From Variovorax atrisoli 110B (GTDB lineage Bacteria; Pseudomonadota; Gammaproteobacteria; Burkholderiales; Burkholderiaceae_C), in assembly GCF_000382045.1 (NCBI RefSeq), contig NZ_KB907450.1, positions 1,192,204-1,256,203 of the forward strand: a DNA stretch of 64,000 nt. Direction: 5' to 3'. Under the pieces are notes generated by a model. The model did not search any database and was not told the DNA's origin. It was given only the letters and a program-made list of their open reading frames with translations. Of this stretch, positions 8,356-17,580 are shown piece after piece. The stretch's first letter is position 1; every line of letters starts with the position of its first letter. The position numbers were made by a program, and so were the translations under genes.

Positions 8356-9279
8356 TCAGCCCAGGGCGGTGTCGAGCAGCATCATCAGCACGAAGCCGAT
8401 CATCAGCCCGCTGGTGGCGAAGGCTTCGTGCCCCTTTCGATGCGACTCGGGAATGATCTCGTGGCTGATCACGAAGAGCATCGCGCCTGCCGCGAAGCCC
8501 AGCCCCCAGGGCAGCAGCATCGCCGAGTGCCCGACCACGGCCGCGCCCAGCACGGCGCCCAGGGGCTCAACCAGCCCCGACAACATGCCGATCAGCACTG
8601 CGAAGCCACGGCCGTAGCCTGCGGCCAGCAATGCCACCGCGACAACCAGCCCCTCGGGCACGTCCTGGATCGCGATGCCGGTGGCCAGCGCATCGGCGCG
8701 CAATCCGTTGTTGGCCGCGTAGCCCACGCCGATGGCAAGGCCCTCGGGCACGTTGTGCAGCGCGATCGCGAAGACGAAGAGCCAGGTGCGGCGCAGCTGC
8801 CTGGCTGCATTGCCTTCGCGGCCCTTGATGAAATGCTCGTGCGGCAGCACACGGTCCATCAGCATCAGCGCCATGCCGCCGAGCAGGATGGCGGAGCCGA
8901 TCACCCCGCCCGCTGCCCAACTGCCGCCGCCGAAGGTGCCCGCGTTCTTCGCGGCCTCCAGGCCCGGGATGATCAGCGAGAAGGCGCTGGCCGCGAGCAT
9001 CACGCCGGCGCCGAAGCCGAAGAGCGTGTCCTGCAGGCGCTCCGGCAGCTTCTGCGAGAACAGCACCGGCAGCGTGCCGAGCGCCGTCGCCAGCGCAGCG
9101 ACCGAGCCGCCGAGCAAGGCATTCCACGCCAGCGGATCGGATCGCACGAAATGCCAGAACTGCACAACCCCCACCACCACGCCGGCCGCGACGATGGCGA
9201 AGCCGATCCGTTCGCGCAACGGCCTGGCGGGTCTCGGCTGCCTGCCCTGCGCCACGGCGCCCTGTCGCGGCTCGTTCAT
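8356..9279 (-). CDS. ZIP family divalent metal transporter
   Basis: A 307-residue inner-membrane protein with about eight hydrophobic segments. The ZIP-family metal-site motifs are present: HNVPEGLAIG in one helix, QDVPEGLVVA in the next repeat, and ISHEIIPESHRKGHE near the C-terminus. It should import zinc or a similar divalent metal, as in the GufA/ZupT group. The N-terminal 25 residues are polar and Arg-rich. It begins 10 nt after the stop of the superoxide dismutase gene on the same strand, so the two are probably co-transcribed from the Fur-box promoter near 10000. Coupling metal uptake with a Mn-type superoxide dismutase makes Mn(II) or Zn(II) plausible substrates; that is inference. 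Confidence 0.85.
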   Translation of the reverse strand: MNEPRQGAVAQGRQPRPARPLRERIGFAIVAAGVVVGVVQFWHFVRSDPLAWNALLGGSVAALATALGTLPVLFSQKLPERLQDTLFGFGAGVMLAASAFSLIIPGLEAAKNAGTFGGGSWAAGGVIGSAILLGGMALMLMDRVLPHEHFIKGREGNAARQLRRTWLFVFAIALHNVPEGLAIGVGYAANNGLRADALATGIAIQDVPEGLVVAVALLAAGYGRGFAVLIGMLSGLVEPLGAVLGAAVVGHSAMLLPWGLGFAAGAMLFVISHEIIPESHRKGHEAFATSGLMIGFVLMMLLDTALG

Positions 9280-9289
9280 GGGCTTCTCC

Positions 9290-9925
9290 TCAGCCGCCGA
9301 TGGCGGCAGCGTGGCGCCGGGCCACCTCGGCCCAGTTCACGACGTTGTAGAAGGCGGCGATGTACTCGGGGCGGCGGTTCTGGTACTTGAGGTAGTAGGC
9401 ATGCTCCCACACGTCGAGCCCGAGGATCGGCGTATTGCCCGAGCCGATGCCGCGCATCAGCGGGCTGTCCTGGTTGCCGCTGCTTTCCACCGCGAGCTTG
9501 CCGCCGGGGCCCACGGAGAGCCACGCCCAGCCGCTGCCGAAGCGCGTGAGAGCGGCCTTGGTGAATGCATCCTTGAAGGCGTCGAAGCCGCCCAGGTCGG
9601 CATCGATGGCCCTGGCGAGCGCTCCGGTGGGCAATCCGCCGCCGCCTTGGCCGACCGGTGCCATGACGGTCCAGAACAGGGTGTGGTTGGCGTGCCCGCC
9701 GCCGTTGTTGCGCACCGGCGCGCGCAGCGGCTCGGGCAGTTGCTCGACCCCGGCGATCAGTTCGTCGAGCGGTGTCTGCTCGTGCGGCGTGTCTTTCAGC
9801 GCCGCATTGAGGTTGTTGACGTAGGTCTGGTGGTGCTTGCCATGGTGGATTTCCATCGTCAGCGCATCGAGGTGGGGCTCGAGCGCATCGAAGGCATAGG
9901 GCAAGGCTGGCAGGGTGTACGGCAC
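9290..9925 (-). CDS. sodA: Superoxide dismutase, Mn/Fe family
   Basis: A 211-residue dismutase. Metal ligands are H27 (MEIHHGKHH), the His of ANHTLFW, and Asp/His of [19 protein letters not shown]. The [11 protein letters not shown] context favours the Mn-binding type. I start the protein at the GTG at 9925 (first residues [12 protein letters not shown]), preceded by AGGAG at 10 nt. The open frame can be extended to an ATG at 10009, but that extension runs through the Fur-box and promoter and has no match to the family N-terminus. It converts superoxide to peroxide and oxygen in the cytoplasm. The ZIP transporter gene follows at 10 nt. Fur control of a Mn-type enzyme is well established in other proteobacteria. 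Confidence 0.92.
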   Translation of the reverse strand: MPYTLPALPYAFDALEPHLDALTMEIHHGKHHQTYVNNLNAALKDTPHEQTPLDELIAGVEQLPEPLRAPVRNNGGGHANHTLFWTVMAPVGQGGGGLPTGALARAIDADLGGFDAFKDAFTKAALTRFGSGWAWLSVGPGGKLAVESSGNQDSPLMRGIGSGNTPILGLDVWEHAYYLKYQNRRPEYIAAFYNVVNWAEVARRHAAAIGG

Positions 9926-9992
9926 GGTCGGGGCGCTCCTTTGGTTAGAAGAGCCCTTTGCGTTGACGACGTGTGCGTACTCAGGCGTCCAA

Positions 9993-10011
9993 ATGATAGG
10001 AATTCTCATTG
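9993..10011 (-). promoter_or_regulatory. Fur box upstream of sodA
   Basis: The 19-bp site AATGATAGGAATTCTCATT is an imperfect palindrome. Its core TGATAGG-A-ATTCTCA matches the 7-1-7 Fur consensus TGATAAT-N-ATTATCA at 12 of 14 positions. It lies about 70 bp upstream of the sodA GTG, where it could cover the promoter. Iron-loaded Fur would repress the superoxide dismutase and, by co-transcription, the ZIP transporter. Coordinates are good to 1-2 bases. Confidence 0.7.
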
Positions 10012-10118
10012 TCTACGTCAAGACATCGAGCGTTGAATAACGCAGACCGGCCAAGCCGGAAGCTTCCGGCAACGATCGATACACTGTCCTACGGCATGTT
10101 TACGGGAGATCACCAACG

Positions 10119-10817
10119 ATGAAGCTCGCTCGATCCGTTCTTCTTCCCCTCGCGCTGCTCCTGGGTACCGGAGTCGCGGCAGCCCAGGCCAGCGGCAATC
10201 CGCCGGCAGGCGACTACATCTACGAAGGCGGCAGCGGCTCACTGCACATCAAGCCCGGCGGCCGCTTCGACATCACCACCATCGGCACCAACGCCCACAC
10301 CTGTGCGCTCGACGGCACCATCGTGCGCGGCAAGGCCAAGCTGGACGACACCGGTTGCGTGGTGAGCTTCTCGGCCGAAGCCGACAAGCTGCAGGTCACG
10401 ACCAACGGCTCCGATCAGTGCCGCGGCTACTGCGGCATGCGCGCCGCCTTCGAGGGCACCTACATCCGCCCGATTCCCTCCTGCACCGACAAGGCCGTGG
10501 CCGGCTCGCGCAAGACCTTCAAGCGCCAGTACGACGCCAAGGACTACGCTGCCGCCCAGACCACCCTCGCGCCGGTGCTCTCGGACTGCGAGAGGACGCT
10601 CGACTGGATCACCAAGGCCTGGCTGCGCAACGACCTCGCCCTCACGCAATACAAGCTGAACGACCGCGCAGCCTGCCTCAAGACGCTGCAGCCGCTGGCC
10701 GAGGACGCGGCCCGCACCGACGACGGCATCAAGGAAAACTATCCGCCGGCCGATGCCGACATCTATCTGCCCGTGGTCCGGGCCACGCGCACGAACCTGA
10801 AGCTCTGCCGCGGATAG
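10119..10817 (+). CDS. Exported protein of unknown function
   Basis: Not recognised. The 232-residue product has a clear signal peptide (about residues 1-24, ending VAAAQA), so it is periplasmic or secreted. The mature protein has two parts: a beta-rich N-terminal half (YIYEGGSGSLHIKPGGRFDI, resembling small lipocalin-like or META-like barrels) with Cys in CALDGTIV, GCVVSF, QCRGYCGM and SCTDKA, probably forming disulfides, and a helical C-terminal half with repeat-like helices (YAAAQTTLAPVLSDC, RAACLKTLQPLAEDA) reminiscent of tetratricopeptide repeats. The start at 10119 is preceded by GGGAGA. It lies 94 nt ahead of a serine hydrolase gene on the same strand; no functional link is visible. 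Confidence 0.75.
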   Translation: MKLARSVLLPLALLLGTGVAAAQASGNPPAGDYIYEGGSGSLHIKPGGRFDITTIGTNAHTCALDGTIVRGKAKLDDTGCVVSFSAEADKLQVTTNGSDQCRGYCGMRAAFEGTYIRPIPSCTDKAVAGSRKTFKRQYDAKDYAAAQTTLAPVLSDCERTLDWITKAWLRNDLALTQYKLNDRAACLKTLQPLAEDAARTDDGIKENYPPADADIYLPVVRATRTNLKLCRG

Positions 10818-10911
10818 CGCCGGCCAGCGGGCGGTTCGGCACGGGCGGCGCCACGGCTGCCCTGCACGGTTTTCGTTTTTTCATCCACCACAACGAGACG
10901 GAGACGACACC

Positions 10912-12195
10912 ATGAGATTCCTGAAGCGCAAGCTGCGCGCCGCAACGCTCGGCCTGGCACTGGCCCTGCCCCTGCTCGCGGCGGCGCAGCAATTGCCCAC
11001 GGCCACGCCCGAGGAGGTCGGGCTGTCGAGCCAGCGCCTGCAGATGCTCGGCGACGTGCTGAAGGCCGACGTGGCGGCCGGGAAGATCCCCGGCGCGGTG
11101 CTGCTGGTGGCCCGCCAGGGCAAGGTGGCGTGGTTCGAGCCGGTCGGCAAGCTCGACAGCGCCGCCGGCACGCCGATGCCGCGCGACGCCATCTTCCGCA
11201 TCTACTCGATGAGCAAGCCCATCACCACGGTGGCCGCGATGATGCTGGTGGAAGACGGCCGGCTGAAGCTCGACGACCCGGTCTCGGCCTACCTGCCCGA
11301 ATTCGCGAACATGACCGTGGGCGTCGAGAAGCCCGGCGCCGACGGCAAGCCGGTGCTCGAGACCGTACCCGCGCGCCGCCCGATCACCGTGCACGACCTG
11401 ATGCGCCACACCTCGGGCCTGACCTACGGCTTTTTCGGCCCGGGCCTCGTGAAGCAGGCCTACAACGCCGCCAACCTGGGCGCGGGCGACCCCACGCTGG
11501 CCGAGTTCTCCCAGCGCCTGGCGAAGCTGCCGCTGGCCTACCAGCCCGGCACGACCTGGGACTACAGCCAGTCGACCGACATCCTCGGGCGGGTGATCGA
11601 GGTGGTCTCGGGCCAGTCGCTCTACCAGTTCGAGAAGGCCCGGCTCTTCGACCCGCTGGGCATGAAGGACACAACCTACTACGTGCCCGAGCCCGCACGC
11701 CAGGCGCGCATCGCCGAGCCGCTGCCCAGCGACCGCAGCTTCGGCGTCGGCGCCGACTTCAACAACCCGCGCATCGTGCGCAGGTACGAGTCCGGCGGCG
11801 GCGGGCTGGTGTCGACCGCGAACGACTACGCGCGCTTCCTGCAGATGCTGATCAATGGCGGCTCGCTCGACGGCAGGCGCTATCTCGGCCCGCGCACCAT
11901 CGCGCTGATGACCGCCGACCACTCCAACGCGGGCGCCGGTATCGTGCCCGGCCCGCTGTACCTGCCGGGCCCTGGCTACGGCTTCGGCCTGGGCTTCGCG
12001 GTGCGCCGCAACGACGGCGAGGCGCCCTACCCCTCGGCGGGCGGCGAATACAACTGGGGCGGCGCGGGCGGCACCTACATGTGGGTCGACCCCAAGAACG
12101 AGATGTTCGTGGTGCTGATGCTGCAGTCGCCGAAATACAGGACACATTACAGAACATTGACCCGGGACATGATTTATGCGGCCGTGATCAAGTAG
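10912..12195 (+). CDS. Class C beta-lactamase-like serine hydrolase (esterase type)
   Basis: A 427-residue exported hydrolase of the beta-lactamase/EstB/penicillin-binding family. A signal peptide of about 26 residues is followed by the catalytic SxxK motif in YSMSKPITT, the tyrosine motif in TWDYSQSTD, and a third-box equivalent GGAGGTYMW near the C-terminus. [13 protein letters not shown] is the family-typical stretch between boxes. Known relatives are esterases, D-aminopeptidases or weak beta-lactamases in the periplasm; the W/GGAGGT box favours an esterase over a true AmpC enzyme, whose third box is usually KTG. It stands alone with a GAGACGAC site upstream. Confidence 0.85.
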   Translation: MRFLKRKLRAATLGLALALPLLAAAQQLPTATPEEVGLSSQRLQMLGDVLKADVAAGKIPGAVLLVARQGKVAWFEPVGKLDSAAGTPMPRDAIFRIYSMSKPITTVAAMMLVEDGRLKLDDPVSAYLPEFANMTVGVEKPGADGKPVLETVPARRPITVHDLMRHTSGLTYGFFGPGLVKQAYNAANLGAGDPTLAEFSQRLAKLPLAYQPGTTWDYSQSTDILGRVIEVVSGQSLYQFEKARLFDPLGMKDTTYYVPEPARQARIAEPLPSDRSFGVGADFNNPRIVRRYESGGGGLVSTANDYARFLQMLINGGSLDGRRYLGPRTIALMTADHSNAGAGIVPGPLYLPGPGYGFGLGFAVRRNDGEAPYPSAGGEYNWGGAGGTYMWVDPKNEMFVVLMLQSPKYRTHYRTLTRDMIYAAVIK

Positions 12196-12253
12196 CCTGT
12201 GTTCCACAGGCCCTTGGGGCCTGGCGCAAAATCGGGCCACGCCCCCAGAAGCC

Positions 12254-13414
12254 ATGAAAAGCAGCAGCGACAGCACCGTCATCCCGATCTCCAGCATCGG
12301 CCGAGCACGCCCCGCGGTGGCCGTGCCGGAGGTCGCCGTGCCCACCACCGGCATGCTGCTCGACCGGCTGGGCCGGCCCCTGACCGACCTGCGCATCAGC
12401 GTGACCGACCGCTGCAACTTCCGCTGCAGCTACTGCATGCCCAAGGATGTGTTCGACAAGGACTACAAGTACCTGCCGCACAGCGCCCTGCTGAGCTTCG
12501 AGGAGATCACCCGGCTGGCCCGCCTCTTTGCCGCGCACGGCACTCGCAAGATCCGGCTGACCGGCGGCGAGCCGCTGCTGCGGAAGAACATCGAAGGCCT
12601 GGTCGAGCAGCTCGCCCAGATCCGCACGCCCGCGGGAGAGCCGCTGGCACTCACGCTCACCACCAACGGCTCGCTGCTCGCGCGCAAGGCCGCCGGCCTG
12701 CACGCCGCCGGCCTGCAGCGCGTGACGGTGAGCCTGGACAGCCTCGACGACGCCGTGTTCCGCCAGATGAACGACGTCGACTTCCCGGTGGCCGACGTGC
12801 TCGCGGGCATCGACGCGGCGCTGGCCGCGGGCCTCGGGCCCGTCAAGGTCAATATGGTGGTCAAGCGCGGCACCAACGAGCAGGAAATCCTGCCGATGGC
12901 GCGCTACTTCCGCAAGCACCACGGCGGCAAGGTGGTGCTGCGCTTCATCGAGTACATGGACGTGGGCGCCACCAACGGCTGGCGCATGGACGAGGTGCTG
13001 CCCTCGGCCGACGTCGTCACGCGCATCCATTCCGAATTCCCGCTGGTGCCGCTCGGGGCCGCGACGCCCGGCGAGACCGCCCGGCGCTGGGCCTATGCCG
13101 ATGGCGGCGGCGAGATCGGCGTCATCAGCAGCGTCACGCAGGCCTTCTGCCACGACTGCAGCCGCGCCCGGCTGTCCACCGAAGGCAAGCTGTACCTGTG
13201 CCTGTTCGCGAGCGCCGGCCACGACCTGCGCCCGCTGCTGCGCGGCGACGCCAGCGACGAAGACATCGCCTCGGCCATCGGCCACATCTGGCAGGGGCGC
13301 GCCGACCGCTATTCCGAGCTGCGCGCCCTGCGCGGCCCCGATGGCGACAGCGGCAACGGCGACGCCGGCTCGAAGGGCCCGCGCCGCGTCGAGATGAGCT
13401 ACATCGGCGGATGA
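12254..13414 (+). CDS. moaA: GTP 3',8-cyclase MoaA
   Basis: A 386-residue radical SAM enzyme that starts molybdenum cofactor synthesis by converting GTP to 3',8-cyclo-GTP. The SAM-binding cluster is C54-xxx-C58-xx-C61 (CNFRCSYC); the second, GTP-binding cluster is in [26 protein letters not shown] and a C-terminal Gly-Gly are also as expected. The first 33 residues are a low-complexity extension ahead of the conserved [18 protein letters not shown] region, slightly long for the family, so the true start could be a little further in. First gene of a moaA-mobA-moeA operon; its stop overlaps the likely mobA start as ATGA. Confidence 0.95.
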   Translation: MKSSSDSTVIPISSIGRARPAVAVPEVAVPTTGMLLDRLGRPLTDLRISVTDRCNFRCSYCMPKDVFDKDYKYLPHSALLSFEEITRLARLFAAHGTRKIRLTGGEPLLRKNIEGLVEQLAQIRTPAGEPLALTLTTNGSLLARKAAGLHAAGLQRVTVSLDSLDDAVFRQMNDVDFPVADVLAGIDAALAAGLGPVKVNMVVKRGTNEQEILPMARYFRKHHGGKVVLRFIEYMDVGATNGWRMDEVLPSADVVTRIHSEFPLVPLGAATPGETARRWAYADGGGEIGVISSVTQAFCHDCSRARLSTEGKLYLCLFASAGHDLRPLLRGDASDEDIASAIGHIWQGRADRYSELRALRGPDGDSGNGDAGSKGPRRVEMSYIGG

Positions 13415-14070
13415 GGCAGGCGCCAGCCATGCCCGCGCACGCCAGCATCGCGTCCGCCGACATCACGGGGCTGCTGCTGGCCGGCGGCCGCGGCTCGCGC
13501 ATGGGCGGCGTCGACAAGGGGCTGCAGCCTTTCAATGGAGAACCGCTGGCGCTGCACGCGATGCGGCGGCTGGCGCCGCAGGTAGGCCCGCTCCTGGTCA
13601 ATGCCAACCGCAACCTCGCCGAATACGAAGCCCTGGGCGCGCCGGTCTGGCCCGACAGCCTCGCCGACCACGCTGGCCCGCTGGCGGGCTTCCTGACCGG
13701 GCTTGAGCACTGCGCAACGCCCTGGCTGCTGACCGTGCCCTGCGACACGCCCCTCTTCCCGCTGGACCTCGCCGCCCGCCTCGCCGAAGCGGCAGTCGCC
13801 GACGATGCAGACATCGCCATGGCCACCGCGCCCGAGCCCGCCGAGGACGGCGGCCCGCCGGTGCTGCGCCCCCAGCCCGTCTTCTGCCTGCTGCGCGCCA
13901 CCCTGCGCAACAGCCTCCTTCGCTACACCGCCGCCGGCGGGCGCAAGGTCCACGCCTGGATCGCACAGCACCGCGCCGTGCAAGTGCCCTTCGACCGCCC
14001 CGGCGACGCGCCCGACGCGTTCTTCAACGCCAACACCCTCGCCGAACTGCACGCCCTCGAAAACCGATGA
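13411..14070 (+). CDS. mobA: Molybdenum cofactor guanylyltransferase MobA
   Basis: A 219-residue nucleotidyltransferase that attaches GMP to molybdopterin to give the guanine dinucleotide cofactor. The N-terminal GTP-binding signature [17 protein letters not shown] is intact, followed by [15 protein letters not shown] and the metal-binding PCDTPLFP. I use the ATG at 13411, which overlaps the moaA stop as ATGA; an in-frame ATG at 13429 would remove six residues and is equally compatible with the family. It ends one base before the moeA ATG. The longer open frame upstream is antisense-like noise over moaA. Confidence 0.93.
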   Translation: MRQAPAMPAHASIASADITGLLLAGGRGSRMGGVDKGLQPFNGEPLALHAMRRLAPQVGPLLVNANRNLAEYEALGAPVWPDSLADHAGPLAGFLTGLEHCATPWLLTVPCDTPLFPLDLAARLAEAAVADDADIAMATAPEPAEDGGPPVLRPQPVFCLLRATLRNSLLRYTAAGGRKVHAWIAQHRAVQVPFDRPGDAPDAFFNANTLAELHALENR

Positions 14071-14071
14071 G

Positions 14072-15388
14072 ATGAGCCGCATCGCAGAACTCGCTTCCGC
14101 CCTCACGGGCCAAGACGGCGCCGACCTGAGCGTCGAAGCCGTCCACGCCTTCCTTTCCCAGCTGACGGCCACGGCCGTCGTCACCGGGCGCGAGAACGTC
14201 CCGCTGGCCGAAGCGCTCGGCCGCGTGCTGGCCGAGGACATCGTCTCGCCCATCAGCGTGCCGCCGCACGACAACTCCGCCATGGACGGCTATGCCTTCG
14301 ACGGCGCCGTGCTGCCCGTCGACGCGCCCAGCGACGCCTCCGTCACGCTGCGCGTGGTGGGCACGGCGCTGGCGGGTTCGGCATGGCGCGGCGCGCTCGG
14401 GCCGGGCGATGCGGTGCGAATCATGACCGGCGCGATGATGCCGGCGGGCCTGGACACCGTGATCCCGCAGGAGTTCTGCAAGGTCGACGGCGAGCTCGTC
14501 TGCTTCCCCGCCAGGGTGCTGCGCCGCGGCGACAACCGCCGCTTCGCCGGAGAAGACCTCATGAAGGGCCAGCCCGCGCTGCACAAGGGCGAACGCCTTT
14601 CGCCCGCCGCGCTCGGCATGGTCGCGAGCCTGGGACTGCCCGGCGTGCCAGCGCTGCGGCGCCTGCGGGTGGCCTGCTTCTCCACCGGCGACGAGATACT
14701 GAGCCTGGGCGACGCGCCGCGCGAAGGCGCCGTGTACGACAGCAACCGCTACACGGTGATCGGGCTGCTCACGCGGCTGGGCTGCGAGGTGCTCGACCTC
14801 GGCCTCGTACGCGACGATCCGGACACGCTCGCCGCCACGCTGCGGCGCGCGGCGCGCGAGGCCGACGCCATCGTCACCAGCGGCGGTGTGAGCGCGGGTG
14901 CGGCGGACCACACGCGCGCGGTGATGCAGCAGCTGGGCGACATGGCCTTCTGGCGCGTCGCGATGCGCCCCGGCCGGCCGCTGGCGGTGGGGCTGATTCC
15001 CGCGGAGGAAAGCGCATCGAAGCCGCCGGCCGTGCTGTTCGGCCTGCCGGGCAATCCGGTGGCGGTGATGGTGACTTTTCTGGCCTTCGTCCGGCCCGCG
15101 CTGCTTCGCATGATGGGCTGCCACGAGGCGGCGGCCGCACCGCCGCCACTGCTGCGCGCACGCAGCACGGGTCCGATCCGCAAGAAGCCGGGCCGAACCG
15201 AATATCAACGCGGTTTTGTGAAGACCGTGCCCGGCGCGCTGCCCGAGGTGTGCGTGGCGTCCAACCAGGGCTCGGGCGTGCTCAGCTCGATGGTGGAAGC
15301 GAACGGCCTGGTGGTGCTGCGCCATGACCAGGGCAGCGTCGCGGCGGGAGAGGAAGTCGACGTGATGATGTTCGACGGGAGTATTTAG
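14072..15388 (+). CDS. moeA: Molybdopterin molybdenumtransferase MoeA
   Basis: A 438-residue protein of usual MoeA length that inserts molybdate into adenylylated molybdopterin. Visible family motifs are PPHDNSAMDGYAF, DAVRIMTGAMMPAG, STGDEI, YDSNRY, TSGGVSAGAADH and FGLPGNPVAVMVTF. It starts 1 nt after the mobA stop, so the three genes form one translationally coupled unit. A dispersed GC-rich repeat follows the stop codon. Users of the cofactor are not in this window. Confidence 0.95.
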   Translation: MSRIAELASALTGQDGADLSVEAVHAFLSQLTATAVVTGRENVPLAEALGRVLAEDIVSPISVPPHDNSAMDGYAFDGAVLPVDAPSDASVTLRVVGTALAGSAWRGALGPGDAVRIMTGAMMPAGLDTVIPQEFCKVDGELVCFPARVLRRGDNRRFAGEDLMKGQPALHKGERLSPAALGMVASLGLPGVPALRRLRVACFSTGDEILSLGDAPREGAVYDSNRYTVIGLLTRLGCEVLDLGLVRDDPDTLAATLRRAAREADAIVTSGGVSAGAADHTRAVMQQLGDMAFWRVAMRPGRPLAVGLIPAEESASKPPAVLFGLPGNPVAVMVTFLAFVRPALLRMMGCHEAAAAPPPLLRARSTGPIRKKPGRTEYQRGFVKTVPGALPEVCVASNQGSGVLSSMVEANGLVVLRHDQGSVAAGEEVDVMMFDGSI

Positions 15389-15398
15389 CTCTCCCCCA

Positions 15399-15482
15399 GG
15401 GCTTCGCGCACTTCGTATCGCTTCGCCAACCCCCTCGCCGGGGGCGACACCTGAGGACCGGGTGAGCCGGTTCGTCGGTGTC
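15399..15482 (+). repeat. Dispersed intergenic repeat, copy 1
   Basis: This GC-rich segment after moeA contains GCGCACTTCGTATCGCTTCG, a small CCCC...GGGG hairpin and GGCGACACCTGAGGACCGG. The same order of elements recurs inverted at 26826-26897 and, more diverged, at 36156-36239. It carries no open frame of its own and fills most of the 135-nt gap between the convergent moeA and rnhA genes. Confidence 0.6.
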
Positions 15483-15523
15483 CCTTGAAAGGTGCCTTCA
15501 CCGCACAAGCCCCTCGGGGTTGC

Positions 15524-15973
15524 TCAGATTCGGCCCAGCGCCTTTTCCACGCCCTTGTTGGCCAGCATGTCGGCGCGCTCGTTGCCCGGATCGCCGGAGT
15601 GGCCCTTGACCCAGCGCCATTCGATCTCGTGGCCGCCTTCGGTCACGAGCTTGTCGAGCCGCTTCCAGAGTTCGGCGTTCTTCACGGGCTCCTTGCTCGC
15701 GGTGACCCAGCCCTTGGCCTTCCAGCCGCGGATCCATTCGGTGATGCCCTTGCGCACGTACTGGCTGTCGAGGTAAAGCAGCACCTTGCAGGGCCGCTTG
15801 AGCGCGGACAGGCCCTCGATGACGGCGGTGAGCTCCATGCGGTTGTTGGTGGTGTTGAGTTCGCCGCCGAACAGGTCCTTCTCGCTGGCGCCCGACTTGA
15901 GCCACGCGCCCCAGCCGCCCGGGCCGGGGTTGCCCTTGCATGCGCCATCGGTGTAGATCACGACTTCGTTCAA
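15524..15973 (-). CDS. rnhA: Ribonuclease HI
   Basis: A 149-residue RNase HI, close to the family's usual length. It cleaves RNA in RNA-DNA hybrids. Acidic catalytic residues are visible: D9 (YTDGAC), E47 (NRMEL), D69 (LDSQYV) and the Asp of NERADMLAN, with the basic handle region [12 protein letters not shown]. It follows the yafS-like methyltransferase by 49 nt on the same strand, and the divergent gloB-mltD pair lies beyond, the same neighbourhood as in E. coli. Confidence 0.95.
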   Translation of the reverse strand: MNEVVIYTDGACKGNPGPGGWGAWLKSGASEKDLFGGELNTTNNRMELTAVIEGLSALKRPCKVLLYLDSQYVRKGITEWIRGWKAKGWVTASKEPVKNAELWKRLDKLVTEGGHEIEWRWVKGHSGDPGNERADMLANKGVEKALGRI

Positions 15974-16022
15974 GCTGACGTTTCCTTCTTCTTCATTCGA
16001 TTCCGATCGATCTTCATGTCTT

Positions 16023-16793
16023 TCAATTCTTGCCGTTTCCGTCGCGATGCACCTTGCCGGCGATGGGCACGGGCGCCGTCGCGCGGGCGCCGGCGCGGCG
16101 CCACTCGGCGCTCAGCAGGCGCATGCCGCGCACGCGCTTGACCGCCACCAGGAAATAGGCCGCGCCGAAGATGGGCCACCAGCGCTCGCCGACAGTGTCC
16201 ATCCAGCGCATCCGCTCCAGCCAGGCCTCGCTGCGCACCGCCGGCCGGTAGATGCCGAAACGGCCCGATTCCACCTCGAAGCTCAGCAGGCGCAGCCAGT
16301 CTCGCATGCGCCAGTAGCCGATGAACTCCCCGCCCTCGGGCAGGTAGAGATCGCCGATGCCCAGCCGCCGATAGATGTGCGCGCGGCGCTGCCGCATGCC
16401 CCAGAGGCTGGTCGGATTGAGCCCGCAGATCACCACGCGCCCTTCGGGCACCAGCACCCGCTCGACCTCGCGCAGCGTGGCGTGCGGGTCGGGGCTCAGC
16501 TCGAGCGCATGAGGCAGCACCACCAGGTCGAGGCTGTTGGCCGCGAAAGGCAGGGCAGCGAAGTCGGTGAGCAGCGTGGCCCTGCCGCCGCGGGCCGGGT
16601 CGTCCAGCGCCAGCCAGCGGTGCGGCATGCGGTTGGTGCGCAGGCCATCGACCTCGGCGGCCCCCAGCTGGAGCGCGTGATAGCCGAAGATGTCGGCCAC
16701 CGCCTGGTCGAACTGGGCCTGCTCCCAAGCCAGCAGGTAGCGCCCCGGGGGGGTCGCGAACCAATCCTGCAAACCTATAATTTGACCGCTCAT
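16023..16793 (-). CDS. SAM-dependent methyltransferase, YafS-like
   Basis: A 256-residue class I methyltransferase. The SAM-binding motif is degenerate at its start, but [23 protein letters not shown] and [15 protein letters not shown] match the methyltransferase-11 core. In E. coli the gene between gloB and rnhA is yafS, also a predicted methyltransferase of unknown substrate, so this is probably its orthologue. I start it at 16793, where its ATG shares the CATG with the divergent gloB start; an upstream in-frame ATG at 16826 would run into gloB. AAGG lies 4-5 nt ahead of the chosen start. Confidence 0.82.
   Translation of the reverse strand: MSGQIIGLQDWFATPPGRYLLAWEQAQFDQAVADIFGYHALQLGAAEVDGLRTNRMPHRWLALDDPARGGRATLLTDFAALPFAANSLDLVVLPHALELSPDPHATLREVERVLVPEGRVVICGLNPTSLWGMRQRRAHIYRRLGIGDLYLPEGGEFIGYWRMRDWLRLLSFEVESGRFGIYRPAVRSEAWLERMRWMDTVGERWWPIFGAAYFLVAVKRVRGMRLLSAEWRRAGARATAPVPIAGKVHRDGNGKN
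16776..16781 (+). promoter_or_regulatory. Candidate -10 element for gloB
   Basis: A perfect TATAAT ends 10 nt before the gloB ATG and lies inside the first codons of the divergent methyltransferase. At that spacing transcription would begin at or next to the start codon, predicting a leaderless or near-leaderless gloB message. I see no good -35 element, so this is tentative. Confidence 0.4.
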
Positions 16794-17580
16794 GACCCTT
16801 GTTCCGCTGCCCGCTTTCGCTGACAACTACATCTGGATGCTGCACGACGGGCTCCACGCCATCGTGGTGGATCCGGGCGATGCCCAGCCGGTGTTCGACG
16901 CGCTGGCGCGCGACAAGCTTCAGCTGGCCGCGATTCTAGTCACGCACCACCACCCCGATCACACCGGCGGCGTGGCCGCGCTGCATGCCGCCACCGGCGC
17001 GCAGGTATGGGGCCCCGCGCGCGAGCGCATCCCCGAGCCCTTCACGCCGCTGGCGCAGGGCGACATCGCCGAGGCGCTCGGACTGCGCTTCGAGGTCATC
17101 GACGTGCCGGGCCATACGGCCGGGCACATCGCCTACTTCCTTCCGGCCGCGCAAACCTCGCGCGAAGACGCGCCCCTGCTCTTCTGCGGCGACACGCTCT
17201 TCTCCGGCGGATGCGGACGCCTCTTCGAAGGCACGCCCGCGCAGATGCTGGCCTCGCTCGACGCGCTCGCCGCATTGCCCGGGGACACCCGCGTATGCTG
17301 CGCCCACGAATACACACTTTCTAACCTGCGTTTCGCTCAAGCCGTGGAACCGGCCAACGCCGAGCTGACTCAGTACAACGCGCGCTGCGAGAACCTGCGC
17401 GCCAAGGGGCAGCCCACGCTGCCGTCCCAACTGGCGATCGAACGCCAGGTCAACCCCTTCCTTCGCAGCCGCGAAGCCTCTGTCCTTAGAGCTGTGCGTG
17501 CCCATGCCGAGCTGGCTGCCGATGCAGCCGAGGCCGACGTGTTCGCCGCACTGCGCCAATGGAAAAACGACTTCCGATGA
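16792..17580 (+). CDS. gloB: Hydroxyacylglutathione hydrolase (glyoxalase II)
   Basis: A 262-residue metallo-beta-lactamase-fold enzyme that hydrolyses S-lactoylglutathione to lactate and glutathione, the second step of methylglyoxal detoxification. The dinuclear metal motif [10 protein letters not shown] is at residues 51-60 (H52, H54, D56, H57); other ligands are in [20 protein letters not shown] and CCAHEYT. Length and ending are typical. Its ATG overlaps the start of the divergent methyltransferase gene, and its stop overlaps the mltD start as ATGA. The gloB-mltD-yafS-rnhA neighbourhood is conserved with E. coli. Confidence 0.95.
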   Translation: MTLVPLPAFADNYIWMLHDGLHAIVVDPGDAQPVFDALARDKLQLAAILVTHHHPDHTGGVAALHAATGAQVWGPARERIPEPFTPLAQGDIAEALGLRFEVIDVPGHTAGHIAYFLPAAQTSREDAPLLFCGDTLFSGGCGRLFEGTPAQMLASLDALAALPGDTRVCCAHEYTLSNLRFAQAVEPANAELTQYNARCENLRAKGQPTLPSQLAIERQVNPFLRSREASVLRAVRAHAELAADAAEADVFAALRQWKNDFR

